Positions 1 to 7,188 of a DNA stretch of 33,713 bases are shown here, in pieces. The notes under the pieces were generated by a model, which did no database searches, was not told where the DNA came from, and saw only the letters and a list, made by a program, of their open reading frames with translations. The stretch lies in the NCBI GenBank assembly GCA_030041415.1, contig JASHNX010000320.1:1-33713 (forward strand), in the 5' to 3' direction. Position 1 is the first letter of the stretch; the number at the start of each line of letters is the position of its first letter. A program made the translations under genes and the position numbers. The DNA is from Candidatus Sulfotelmatobacter sp. (GTDB lineage: Bacteria > Acidobacteriota > Terriglobia > Terriglobales > Acidobacteriaceae).

Positions 1-2
1 AG

Positions 3-212
3 GTTTCGCAAGTGAGTGTGCTGCTCGAGAGATTCATCGCGGCATTGCCCGACAAGTTGCGTGAACCCCTGATCCTATCGACGGTAGAAGAAATGTCGCC
101 GCGTGAGGCTGCGGCGGCGTTGGGGATCAGCGAGGCAGCAGTGCGCTCGCGCGTATTCCGGGCGAGACAGGTTTTGCGGGAGAAGCTTGGACAGCGAATT
201 GGCGGGAAGTAG
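3..212 (+). CDS. ECF RNA polymerase sigma factor, C-terminal part (partial at window edge)
   Basis: The open frame enters from the left edge and ends with TAG at 210-212, so only about 70 C-terminal residues are present. They match sigma-70 region 4: LPDKLREPLILSTVEEMSP is followed by a helix-turn-helix with AAALGISEAAVRSRVFRARQ, the part that contacts the -35 element. Region 2 must lie upstream of the window. The next gene begins directly after the stop and encodes a membrane protein, the usual sigma/anti-sigma pairing. The target regulon cannot be read from this fragment. The family call is firm; the exact ECF group is unknown. Confidence 0.85.
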   Translation, partial: VSQVSVLLERFIAALPDKLREPLILSTVEEMSPREAAAALGISEAAVRSRVFRARQVLREKLGQRIGGK

Positions 213-851
213 GTGATGAGTATGAACGGCGACAGTGGAGAAGAAAGCGGTTCGCATCAGCAGAGCTGGCGTAGCGCGAACGAATCGACAGAAGGGGATG
301 CGCTCGATCGCGAACTCGGCGCGGTCCTGGCAAAGTACGCGGCGGTCGAACCACGAGCGGGACTCGAAGACCGAATTCTGGCGAGCCTGCTGGTACAGCC
401 GGACGCAAGCATGGCACGGGGTTGGTGGGGGTGGGCGACAGCGGGCGCTGTGGCGCTATTGGTGCTGGCGGTTGGAATGGCGTTGTTTCGGACGACAGAA
501 CGGCCCGGCCTTGCAAAACCTCCAGATCAGGCGGCGCAGCGAGGCGGCCACGTCCAGGCCGAACACTCCCCTGTAATTTCCGTGATACCGGCGCGACCTG
601 AGGCGTCGATCGCTATGAGGGCAAAGCGCTCGCGGCGGTCTTCGGCAGTTGTGGCGAACACACCGCGCTTGCCGCAGTTCCCTTCGCCCGAGCCGCTGAC
701 AGAGCTGGAAAAGACGTTGGCGCGGTACGTCGCGAAATATCCCGAGCACGCGGCGCTGATTGCCGAAGCGCGGACAGAAGAGTTGCGCCGCAATGAGGAA
801 GAGATGGCCGAACCTATGAGCGGAAATGAAAGCTCCGGAGAACAGCAATAA
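213..851 (+). CDS. single-TM protein, probable anti-sigma partner of the preceding ECF factor
   Basis: Begins at GTG 213 or ATG 216, directly after the sigma stop codon (zero spacing), so the two are very likely co-translated. The protein is about 212 aa. It has an acidic, polar N-terminal cytoplasmic part of about 70 residues, one hydrophobic segment (about residues 72-90, containing AVALLVLAVGMALF), and a Pro/Ala-rich, charged C-terminal part of about 120 residues. No zf-HC2 Cys/His motif is visible, so it is not a classical ZAS anti-sigma factor. The role as membrane anchor and inhibitor of the sigma factor is inferred only from position and topology. Starts at 216 and 222 are also possible. 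Confidence 0.6.
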   Translation: MMSMNGDSGEESGSHQQSWRSANESTEGDALDRELGAVLAKYAAVEPRAGLEDRILASLLVQPDASMARGWWGWATAGAVALLVLAVGMALFRTTERPGLAKPPDQAAQRGGHVQAEHSPVISVIPARPEASIAMRAKRSRRSSAVVANTPRLPQFPSPEPLTELEKTLARYVAKYPEHAALIAEARTEELRRNEEEMAEPMSGNESSGEQQ

Positions 852-893
852 TCAAGAGTCAGAAAATAGCAATCAAAGTTTAAGGAGACGACC

Positions 894-1418
894 ATGCTGA
901 AGAAAATCGTCGTGGCATTGATGCTGAGTTTGATGTGTGGATGGGGGATCGGCAACGCAGCGGCACAGGAAGCAAACACGGCGAAGCCGACGCCGGACGC
1001 GGAAAAGGCGGTGAATGCATATCGCCTGGACTTTTCCGTCACTGAATTGGAAGACGGCAAAAAGATCAATGCGCGGCAATACTCGATTTACATGAATAAC
1101 GACGACTCCAACGAGATTAAAATCGGCACGCGCGTTCCCGCCGAGGTGAAGCAGGGAGAGTTGCAATATCTGGATGTCGGCACCAACATCTGGTGCAGGA
1201 TCGAAGAGCGCGCCAACGGCCTGGCGATCCACGTGCGCGCGGAGATCAGCAACTTTGCCACGCCAGAGCAAGACCAATCGCGGCCGGTGTTGCGGCAGTT
1301 GTCGATCAAGGCCAGCAGCCTGGCGCAGCTGGGCAAGCCGCTGGTGCTGGGGAGCGTGGACGATCCTAATTCAAGAAGGCAGTTTCAACTGGAAGTGACG
1401 GTGATGAAGCTGAAGTGA
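894..1418 (+). CDS. secreted hypothetical protein
   Basis: ATG 894 is preceded by a strong Shine-Dalgarno AAGGAG at 882-887. The 174-aa product has a clear Sec signal peptide (MLKKIVVALMLSLMCGWG, cleavage expected near AAAQ at about residue 25). The rest is a beta-rich domain with alternating polar and hydrophobic residues and the stretches IKIGTRVPAE and YLDVGTNIWCRIEE. I do not recognise a named family; small secreted proteins with similar DVGxNI strands occur in Acidobacteria. It lies 42 bp behind the putative anti-sigma gene and is probably in the same operon, so it may act in an envelope response. Function unknown. Confidence 0.75.
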   Translation: MLKKIVVALMLSLMCGWGIGNAAAQEANTAKPTPDAEKAVNAYRLDFSVTELEDGKKINARQYSIYMNNDDSNEIKIGTRVPAEVKQGELQYLDVGTNIWCRIEERANGLAIHVRAEISNFATPEQDQSRPVLRQLSIKASSLAQLGKPLVLGSVDDPNSRRQFQLEVTVMKLK

Positions 1419-1502
1419 GCCTGGGCGAGGAAATCTGGACTGGGTTGGGCGCATCTCGTTACCCTCCTCGTTGCCCGTGGTTCATAGGTTAGAGGCGCCA
1501 CC

Positions 1503-2351
1503 TCAGCTCGTGACCCCGGATTTCGCTGGTCGAACCCCACTCTTTGGGGTGAGGTGCGACGAGCCGCCCGGCGGCGCCCCGATTGATTCATCGGCAAATT
1601 TTGCCGCCTGCTTGAATATCTCGACAAACATTTTTCGCGTGAGCTTGCCAGTCTGCGTGTTCTGGTTCGAGGGGTGGTAGGAAGCGAGCAACACCTTGCC
1701 ATCGGGCATGCGGTAATGGGCACCGTGTTTGAAGAGATAAGAGCCGCGGCCTTGCAACATTTTCTTGCGCTTCAAATAATTCAGATAGGCATCGAACCCG
1801 ATCTTGCCCAGGGCGACGACGACTCTTACTTTGTTCAATCCGGCGATTTCGCGATCGAGAAACGACGAGCAGTTGGCGAGTTCCTGAGGAGTAGGTTTGT
1901 TTGCCGGAGGGGCGCAGCGCACGGCAGCTGTAATATAAAGGTCTTTGAGCTTGAGTCCGTCGTTGCGATCGGTGGCGTTGGGCTGGTTGGCAAAACCGGT
2001 TTCATAGAGCACGGGATACATGAATTTGCCGGAAGCATCGCCGGTGAACGGGCGTCCGGTGCGGTTCGAGCCGTGCGCGCCGGGAGCGAGGCCGAGAATC
2101 AGCACGCGGGCGTCGGGATCGCCGAAACCGGGAACGGGCTTGCCCCAATATTCACAATTGCGATAGGCACGGCGCTTTACGCGCGCGATCTGCTCGCGAT
2201 ATTCAACCAGACGCGGGCAACGGGTGCAGGCGATGAGTTCGCGGTCGAGAACGGTGAGCCAGTGGGGGGTACTTGCTCCGTTCGGAGCATGGGACGGCGG
2301 GTTGCGATTACGTGAATCTTCAGGCGCGTGGGCAGTTTGCCGGGGATGCAT
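1503..2351 (-). CDS. uracil-DNA glycosylase, family 5 (UDGb type)
   Basis: A 282-aa DNA repair enzyme that should excise uracil, and possibly hypoxanthine, from DNA to start base-excision repair. Family signatures are present: motif GLAPGAHGSNRTGRPFTGD (about residues 87-105), whose GLAPGAHG without the usual catalytic Asp is typical of family 5, and C-terminal motif HPSNQNTQTGKLT. Cys42 and Cys45 (CTRCPRL), plus Cys residues in VRCAPP and NCSSF, should bind the 4Fe-4S cluster. The first 30 residues and the Gly/Ser/Pro-rich C-terminal tail look non-conserved. The last codons overlap a small DNA hairpin (1534-1550), so the tail may be a recent extension. The start is uncertain because no strong Shine-Dalgarno is visible. 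Confidence 0.9.
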   Translation of the reverse strand: MHPRQTAHAPEDSRNRNPPSHAPNGASTPHWLTVLDRELIACTRCPRLVEYREQIARVKRRAYRNCEYWGKPVPGFGDPDARVLILGLAPGAHGSNRTGRPFTGDASGKFMYPVLYETGFANQPNATDRNDGLKLKDLYITAAVRCAPPANKPTPQELANCSSFLDREIAGLNKVRVVVALGKIGFDAYLNYLKRKKMLQGRGSYLFKHGAHYRMPDGKVLLASYHPSNQNTQTGKLTRKMFVEIFKQAAKFADESIGAPPGGSSHLTPKSGVRPAKSGVTS

Positions 2352-2473
2352 CGACTGATCTTATCAAGGGTATCGCCGTGTGCTCCGGCGAAGCGAGAGG
2401 AGCGTAGAGAATGTCTCGGCCGGCCGCGCGGGCTGGCGATCGCAAAAGTAGGGGGGATCCGTTACGGTACACC

Positions 2474-2489
2474 TACAGTGTTTACTGTA
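2474..2489. promoter_or_regulatory. perfect 6-bp inverted repeat upstream of the first histidine kinase
   Basis: TACAGT, a 4-nt spacer GTTT, then ACTGTA. It lies in a 256-bp gap about 120 bp before the kinase start and just downstream of a G-rich run (AGTAGGGGGGATCC). It could be an operator for a dimeric regulator or a short RNA hairpin. No promoter elements could be assigned with confidence, and I saw nothing else in this gap. Confidence 0.3.
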
Positions 2490-2610
2490 TGCGAAAAGCC
2501 TAGTGATGAAAATTAGGATTAATAACGCAGGTGGCTGAGTCTTTATAGAAGACATCCGAGAAAATATAACCCCGCCGTGGTGTGCTGATGCTCTGGAGGA
2601 AAGCGATTTG

Positions 2611-4452
2611 ATGACTGGAGTTCACAAACCCGTTGAGGAGGCCCTAGAAGAGAAAGCGCGGCTGCTCGATTTAAGCAATGACGCGATTCTGGTGCGAGAC
2701 GCTTCAGACCGAATCACCTTTTGGAATAAAGGCGCGACCGACATGTATGGCTTCAGCCGAGAGGAGGCCATCGGGCGAGTGAGCCACGATTTGTTTCGCA
2801 CTGAGTTTCCCGAGCCAATCGAGACAATCACACAGATATTGCTCCAGGAGGGGCATTGGGCTGGAGAGCTGCGACACACTTGCGCGACGGGCGCCATAAA
2901 AACTGTATCTACCCGGTGGGTAGTTGAGCGCGATGCGTCCGGAAACATTTGTTCGATTCTAGAATCCAACCGGGACATCACCGAGGTCAAGCACGCCGAG
3001 GAGGCACAAAATCAGCTGGCGGCGATTGTGGAATCGTCCGATGACGCAATCATCTCCAAGAAACTCTCCGGCGTCATCATCAATTGGAACAACAGCGCGG
3101 AACGGATGTTCGGCTTCACTGCCGCGGAAGCAATCGGCAAGCACATCACGCTGATTATTCCCGCTGACCGTCTTAAGGAAGAGGACGAAATACTAGCCCG
3201 CCTGCGACGAGGAGATCGGATCGATCATTTTCAGACGGTGCGCCGACGCAAAGACGGCCGACTCATTGACGTCTCGGTCAGCATCTCTCCGCTCAGGGAT
3301 TCAACCGGCAAGATCACCGGCGCTTCCAAGATCGCGCGGGACATCACGGCACAGAAACAGGCCGAGCAGTCGTTGCGCGAGAGCGAACAGCGGTATCGCA
3401 CGGTTACCGACGCCGCGCCGATCATGGTGTGGATGTCCGGGACTGACAAGCTTTGCTTTTACTTCAACAAGGGGTGGTTAGATTTTGTCGGGCGCACTCT
3501 CGAAGAGGAGGCAGGATGCGGCTGGGCAGCGAATGTGCATCCCGACGACGTTGACCGTTGCTGGCAAACCTACAGCAGTAACTTCGATGCTCGCCTGCCA
3601 TTTGAGATGGAGTATCGGCTGCGGCACCACAGCGGACTGTATCGCTGGATTTTTGATCGAGGAGTGCCTCGCTTCGCGACCGATGGAGCGTTTGAAGGAT
3701 TTGTTGGCGGCTGCCTTGACATACACGATCGAAAAGAGGCGACGGAAAAAATTCGCATGGCGGACGAAAGTTTGCGCCTGATCAAGGTGCAAGACGAGGA
3801 ACGACGGCGCATTGCGCGGGAATTTCATGACAGCGCCGGCCAGACGCTGACGGTTCTTGGATTGAATCTCGCGCAACTGGTTCAAGACATGAAGATCATC
3901 TCGCCCGAGTTAGCTAGAGAAGGAAAGCAGATCGAAGAGGTGGTTCAACAACTTCATCGTGAGATACGCACGGCGTCGTATCTGCTGCATCCGCCGCTGT
4001 TGGACGAAGCTGGAATAAAGGCGGCATTAAGCGGGTACATCCAGGGAGTTGGGGAACGCAGTGGCATGGCAATAGAGCTCAACATTTCCGAAGATTTCGG
4101 GAGGCTGCCTGGCGACCTGGAGCTTGCGATATTTCGAATCGTGCAGGAATGCCTAACGAACATCCACCGCCACGCAGAGAGTAAAACCGCCTGGATCCGA
4201 GTAGCGCGTGAAAACACAAATGTCCTTATCGAAGTGCGAGATGAGGGCAAGGGTATGTCGCCCGAGCGCCTGACGGAAATCCGGTCGCACGCCTCGGGTG
4301 TTGGTATCACGGGAATCCGAGAGCGCTTGCGACGATTTGGGGGCGAAGTCACGATTGAATCCAATGGTTCAGGAACAGCCGTTTACGCGAAGATCCCAAT
4401 TCCGAATGAAGACCCCCTCGCCGATGTCGAGCCGTTACGGGCGGCCGTCTAA
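2611..4452 (+). CDS. multi-PAS sensor histidine kinase (NarL/HisKA_3 type)
   Basis: A soluble sensor kinase of about 613 aa. ATG 2611 (or TTG 2608) follows GGAGG at 2595-2599. Three PAS domains come in order: residues about 15-130 (SNDAILVRDASD), 130-255 (SSDDAIISKKLSG) and 260-385 (WMSGTDKLCFYFNKG, PAS_3-like). Then comes a HisKA_3 dimerisation domain with phospho-acceptor His about 406 in REFHDSAGQTL, and an HATPase_c domain with N-box Asn about 517 (ECLTNIHRHA) and DEGKGM box about 544. No transmembrane segment or signal peptide is visible, so the signal is probably intracellular (ligand, redox or light). It is followed by a second kinase of the same class, and no response regulator is encoded nearby, so the partner is unlinked. 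Confidence 0.9.
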   Translation: MTGVHKPVEEALEEKARLLDLSNDAILVRDASDRITFWNKGATDMYGFSREEAIGRVSHDLFRTEFPEPIETITQILLQEGHWAGELRHTCATGAIKTVSTRWVVERDASGNICSILESNRDITEVKHAEEAQNQLAAIVESSDDAIISKKLSGVIINWNNSAERMFGFTAAEAIGKHITLIIPADRLKEEDEILARLRRGDRIDHFQTVRRRKDGRLIDVSVSISPLRDSTGKITGASKIARDITAQKQAEQSLRESEQRYRTVTDAAPIMVWMSGTDKLCFYFNKGWLDFVGRTLEEEAGCGWAANVHPDDVDRCWQTYSSNFDARLPFEMEYRLRHHSGLYRWIFDRGVPRFATDGAFEGFVGGCLDIHDRKEATEKIRMADESLRLIKVQDEERRRIAREFHDSAGQTLTVLGLNLAQLVQDMKIISPELAREGKQIEEVVQQLHREIRTASYLLHPPLLDEAGIKAALSGYIQGVGERSGMAIELNISEDFGRLPGDLELAIFRIVQECLTNIHRHAESKTAWIRVARENTNVLIEVRDEGKGMSPERLTEIRSHASGVGITGIRERLRRFGGEVTIESNGSGTAVYAKIPIPNEDPLADVEPLRAAV

Positions 4453-4615
4453 CAGTTATCTCAACTTTCCCGATGGCACATAAGTGATCGTTTCCTCGTC
4501 CACAGAGGAACCGATTGCTGCGGCTACAGTATTTACCTTAGACCGTCGGGGGAATAGTCTCGATATCATATTGGTAAAGTCTCTGCGCCCCCTCGGCCTT
4601 ATAGGAAGTCAAAGA

Positions 4616-6256
4616 ATGGAAAGTGCATCTACCAGCGGGGTGCGACAACAGACTCGCCAAAGTCCCAGACATAAATCTGCAGCCGTGCGATATTCCGTGG
4701 CGGTGCTGGTAACGGTTGCCGCGCTGGGGCTGCGGTTCCTGCTCGCGCCGTTATTTGGAGCACACGCTCCATTCGTAACGTTTTGGGCTGCGATCATTTT
4801 TTCGGTGTGGTGGTGCGGGACGGGGCCGTCGATCATTACTGCGTCGATTGGGTTGCTCTCTGGATGGTATTGGTTTCTCGCCCCGGCTCATTCCCTCGCG
4901 CTGAAGGACCCGAAGACCGGAATTGCCATCATGACTGGATACTCCGTTCTGTCGGCTCTGGTGATCACTTTCGGGCATGTGGAGAGGCGATCACACACCA
5001 GATTGCAGGAACTGGAACGAGAGCAACGGCGGTTGAAAGAAGACGCTGTCGCCGCTACGGCCAAATTCCGAGCGGTGTTCGAACAAACCACGCAGTTTGC
5101 GGGCGTGATGACCCTGGACGGCACGTTCATTGACGCTAACCGCTTGTGCCTGGAGGTTTGCGGATACCGCGCCGAGGAGGTGCTGGGCAAGCCATTCTGG
5201 CAGACAGCATGGTGGCGCAACCATCCCGAGTCACAAGAAAAGATTCGCGCGGCAACACCGGAAGCGGCGGAGGGCGCTCCCTACCGCGAGACTCTTCTAT
5301 ATTCGTTCGCGGACGGAAGCGAACACATCGTGGATTTCGCGCTGTACCCGATCCGCGATCCCGAAGGCAGGGTTCTTTTCCTGCATCCGACGGGAGTTGA
5401 CATCACCGATTTAAAGCGCGTGGAGACTGAACTTCGCCATTCGCAGGGAGAACTGGAGCGGAGGGTGGAGGAGCGTACGCAGGCGCTGGCGACAAGCCTG
5501 GCGAGCCTGGAATCTGAAGTCGCGTTGCGGAAGGTGACCGAGAAATCTCTCCGCGAACTCTCGGCTCGAACACTTCGCCTGCAGGACGAAGAGCGGAGGC
5601 GTTTTGCGCGCGACCTGCACGACAGCACCGGGCAGACGCTGGCGGCATTAAAGTTGTCGCTGGCTTCGCTTACGCAAGTCATATCGGGCGTCTTGAAAGC
5701 GCCCGGATTGCTGGATGATCTGGATGCGCTGGCCGAGCAAGCACTGACGGAGATCCGCACCACTTCTCATTTGCTGCATCCGCCGATGCTCGATGAGGTT
5801 GGATTTTCGTCCGCCGCGCAGTGGTATGTGGACGGTCTGAGCAAGCGAAGCGGCATCAAGACGAACCTGGAGCTTGCGGTTCGGCCGCAGCTGACAAAAG
5901 ACGAGGAGCTAGTTTTTTTTCGCGTGCTGCAGGAAAGCCTGACGAATGTTTTGCGGCATTCGGGGAGTCCAGCGGTGGACATTCGACTGGATGCGGACGA
6001 GAAAGACGCGCTTCTTTCGATTAAAGACTACGGAAAGGGCATTCCTCCGCACACGCTCGACAGTTTTCGGCAGACGGCGGCCGGGGTCGGCGTGGGGTTG
6101 GGGGGAATGAAGCAGCGCATCCGCGAACTGGGCGGCCATCTTACCGTGGAGAGCGACGAGAAAGGAACGTGCGTTACGGCAACGCTGCCACTCACCAAAG
6201 CAACCTCGGTAAGCGAGGGTGAGCCTGCCGAAGACCGGACGATTGCCGCAGACTGA
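4616..6256 (+). CDS. membrane PAS sensor histidine kinase (DUF4118-like + PAS + HisKA_3)
   Basis: ATG 4616 is preceded by AGGAAG (4603-4608, 7-nt spacing). The frame is open back to a GTG at 4484, but that stretch has no ribosome site and unlike composition, so 4616 is preferred (546 aa). Residues about 22-120 hold four hydrophobic segments resembling the KdpD-type DUF4118 domain, then a short coiled coil, a PAS domain (about 140-270), a second coiled coil, a HisKA_3 domain with His335 in RDLHDSTGQTL, and HATPase_c with Asn444 (ESLTNVLRHS) and Asp471 (DYGKGI). It shares the kinase core (HLLHPPMLDE versus YLLHPPLLDE) with the upstream gene, 163 bp away, suggesting an old tandem duplication with different sensors. 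No response regulator is adjacent. Confidence 0.9.
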   Translation: MESASTSGVRQQTRQSPRHKSAAVRYSVAVLVTVAALGLRFLLAPLFGAHAPFVTFWAAIIFSVWWCGTGPSIITASIGLLSGWYWFLAPAHSLALKDPKTGIAIMTGYSVLSALVITFGHVERRSHTRLQELEREQRRLKEDAVAATAKFRAVFEQTTQFAGVMTLDGTFIDANRLCLEVCGYRAEEVLGKPFWQTAWWRNHPESQEKIRAATPEAAEGAPYRETLLYSFADGSEHIVDFALYPIRDPEGRVLFLHPTGVDITDLKRVETELRHSQGELERRVEERTQALATSLASLESEVALRKVTEKSLRELSARTLRLQDEERRRFARDLHDSTGQTLAALKLSLASLTQVISGVLKAPGLLDDLDALAEQALTEIRTTSHLLHPPMLDEVGFSSAAQWYVDGLSKRSGIKTNLELAVRPQLTKDEELVFFRVLQESLTNVLRHSGSPAVDIRLDADEKDALLSIKDYGKGIPPHTLDSFRQTAAGVGVGLGGMKQRIRELGGHLTVESDEKGTCVTATLPLTKATSVSEGEPAEDRTIAAD

Positions 6257-6282
6257 ATGTAAACCGGGTTATCCCTCAGAAC

Positions 6283-6663
6283 TTAGGGCTTCAAGGTCTG
6301 CAAATGCTTTCGGATCCAGCTTAGTATTTGTGCGAACCGGAACTCCCCGCGCTCCATCGAACCGGTGATGAAATCGAACCCGGCTCTCGCGCCGATTTCA
6401 ATGCAATAACCATTCCTCCGCAGGAAGACGTCGGTCGCCGCGAAGGCGATGCGCTTATTGCCATCGATAAAACCGTGGTTGTTGGCCAACGATTCCATGA
6501 GCGCAGCAGCTTCTTCTTCAACCGAGTTGTAGTAACCCGTTTGCGGACGAAAAACAGCTGCCTCGACCGCACCCTGGTCGCGAATGCCCTGCAACCCGCC
6601 AAAGAGTTCAATCAAGCGGTGCTGCATCTGGTAGACCTCCGCAACCGTCAAGAAATCTGACAT
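6283..6663 (-). CDS. doc: Doc/Fic-family toxin (death on curing)
   Basis: A 126-aa Fic-fold protein with the Doc-type motif HGFIDGNKR at residues 63-71. In this family the His is catalytic, Lys and Arg bind phosphates, and the Doc branch phosphorylates elongation factor EF-Tu and stops translation. The length matches phage P1 Doc (126 aa). Its ATG (6661-6663) directly follows the TAA of the upstream antitoxin gene with no spacer, so the two are surely co-translated. It converges on the histidine kinase gene with a 26-bp gap. Substrate identity (EF-Tu kinase or AMP transferase) cannot be told from sequence alone. Confidence 0.9.
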   Translation of the reverse strand: MSDFLTVAEVYQMQHRLIELFGGLQGIRDQGAVEAAVFRPQTGYYNSVEEEAAALMESLANNHGFIDGNKRIAFAATDVFLRRNGYCIEIGARAGFDFITGSMERGEFRFAQILSWIRKHLQTLKP

Positions 6664-6894
6664 TTATTTAGCGAGACGTTCGAGCAGGTCGCGGTTCTTG
6701 GCGACCGACTGTTCAAAGGCATTCATGACTTCTGGACGCACCAGCCGCTGGGAAGGGACGACATTGCGAAGGTAGAAGGTAAGTGCCTGCTCAAGCACGT
6801 ACCTTTGGGATTGGCCATTGCGCTTGGCAACGGAGACGAATTCTTTGTAGAGCTTAACGTCGATTTCAGGGGTGAACTTCTTGGTGGCGGACAT
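6664..6894 (-). CDS. RHH-like antitoxin of the Doc module
   Basis: A 76-aa protein starting MSATKKFTPEIDVKLYKEF. A short beta strand is followed by two helices, as in ribbon-helix-helix DNA-binding domains, and then a C-terminal region (about residues 50-76, ending NRDLLERLAK) that would wrap the toxin. It sits immediately upstream of doc in the usual antitoxin-first order. ATG at 6894 is chosen over a TTG at 6918 because a near-perfect promoter (6901-6928) overlaps the latter. It should neutralise Doc and autorepress the operon. Family assignment rests on predicted fold and context; it is not a typical Phd protein. Confidence 0.75.
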   Translation of the reverse strand: MSATKKFTPEIDVKLYKEFVSVAKRNGQSQRYVLEQALTFYLRNVVPSQRLVRPEVMNAFEQSVAKNRDLLERLAK

Positions 6895-6900
6895 AGATAT

Positions 6901-6928
6901 ATTATATCGGTCGCCCAAGAAAAATCAA
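6901..6928 (-). promoter_or_regulatory. sigma-70-type promoter of the antitoxin-doc operon, leaderless
   Basis: On the minus strand TTGATT (6923-6928) is separated by 16 bp from a perfect TATAAT (6901-6906). The expected start of transcription, 7 nt downstream, coincides with the A of the antitoxin ATG at 6894, so the mRNA would be leaderless. There is no Shine-Dalgarno, which agrees. Confidence 0.6.
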
Positions 6929-6996
6929 GGTTAATCTTGGGAACGGTTGAGCGCCCGCTGAGCACGGGGGTGGGATGGCGGCCACAAGAATACTTA

Positions 6997-7031
6997 CCCA
7001 CCCTGTCGTCAAAAGGCGCGACAAGGGTGGG
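6997..7031. repeat. intergenic hairpin, CCCACCC...GGGTGGG
   Basis: CCCACCCTGTCG (6997-7008), a 10-nt loop, then CGACAAGGGTGGG (7019-7031): a 12-bp stem with a single bulged base. It is flanked by further G-rich sequence and lies in the 294-bp divergent gap between the antitoxin and tig. It is too strong to be random, lacks a U-tract for termination in either direction, and resembles hairpin repeats I recall from acidobacterial intergenic DNA. Only one copy is seen in this window. Confidence 0.5.
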
Positions 7032-7151
7032 GTCAACCTCCAGCCTGCTGTGATGGGGGCGGACGGAAAAGCCGGTTCCTCACCGCACCTTCGGATCGGT
7101 TCGGAATGACATCGCGAAACATTCAGTTTGTGCAAGGAGCGGCTCCGGCGT

Positions 7152-7181
7152 TTGACGCTTCTCTTCCCTACTCTTTACACT
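7152..7181 (+). promoter_or_regulatory. putative tig promoter, leaderless
   Basis: TTGACG (7152-7157), an 18-bp spacer, then TACACT (7176-7181). Transcription would start at about 7188-7189, on the GTG start codon of tig, which has no Shine-Dalgarno. The match is 5/6 plus 4/6 to consensus, so moderate. Confidence 0.4.
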
Positions 7182-7188
7182 TAGCGAT

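Noticed and set aside
1534-1550. Hairpin ACCCCA-CTCTT-TGGGGT as a terminator
   Set aside because: It lies within the last codons of the uracil-DNA glycosylase frame and has no U-tract; recorded only as an oddity of that gene's 3' end.
4484-4615. N-terminal extension of the second histidine kinase
   Set aside because: No ribosome site at GTG 4484, while AGGAAG precedes ATG 4616; the extra residues have no domain character.
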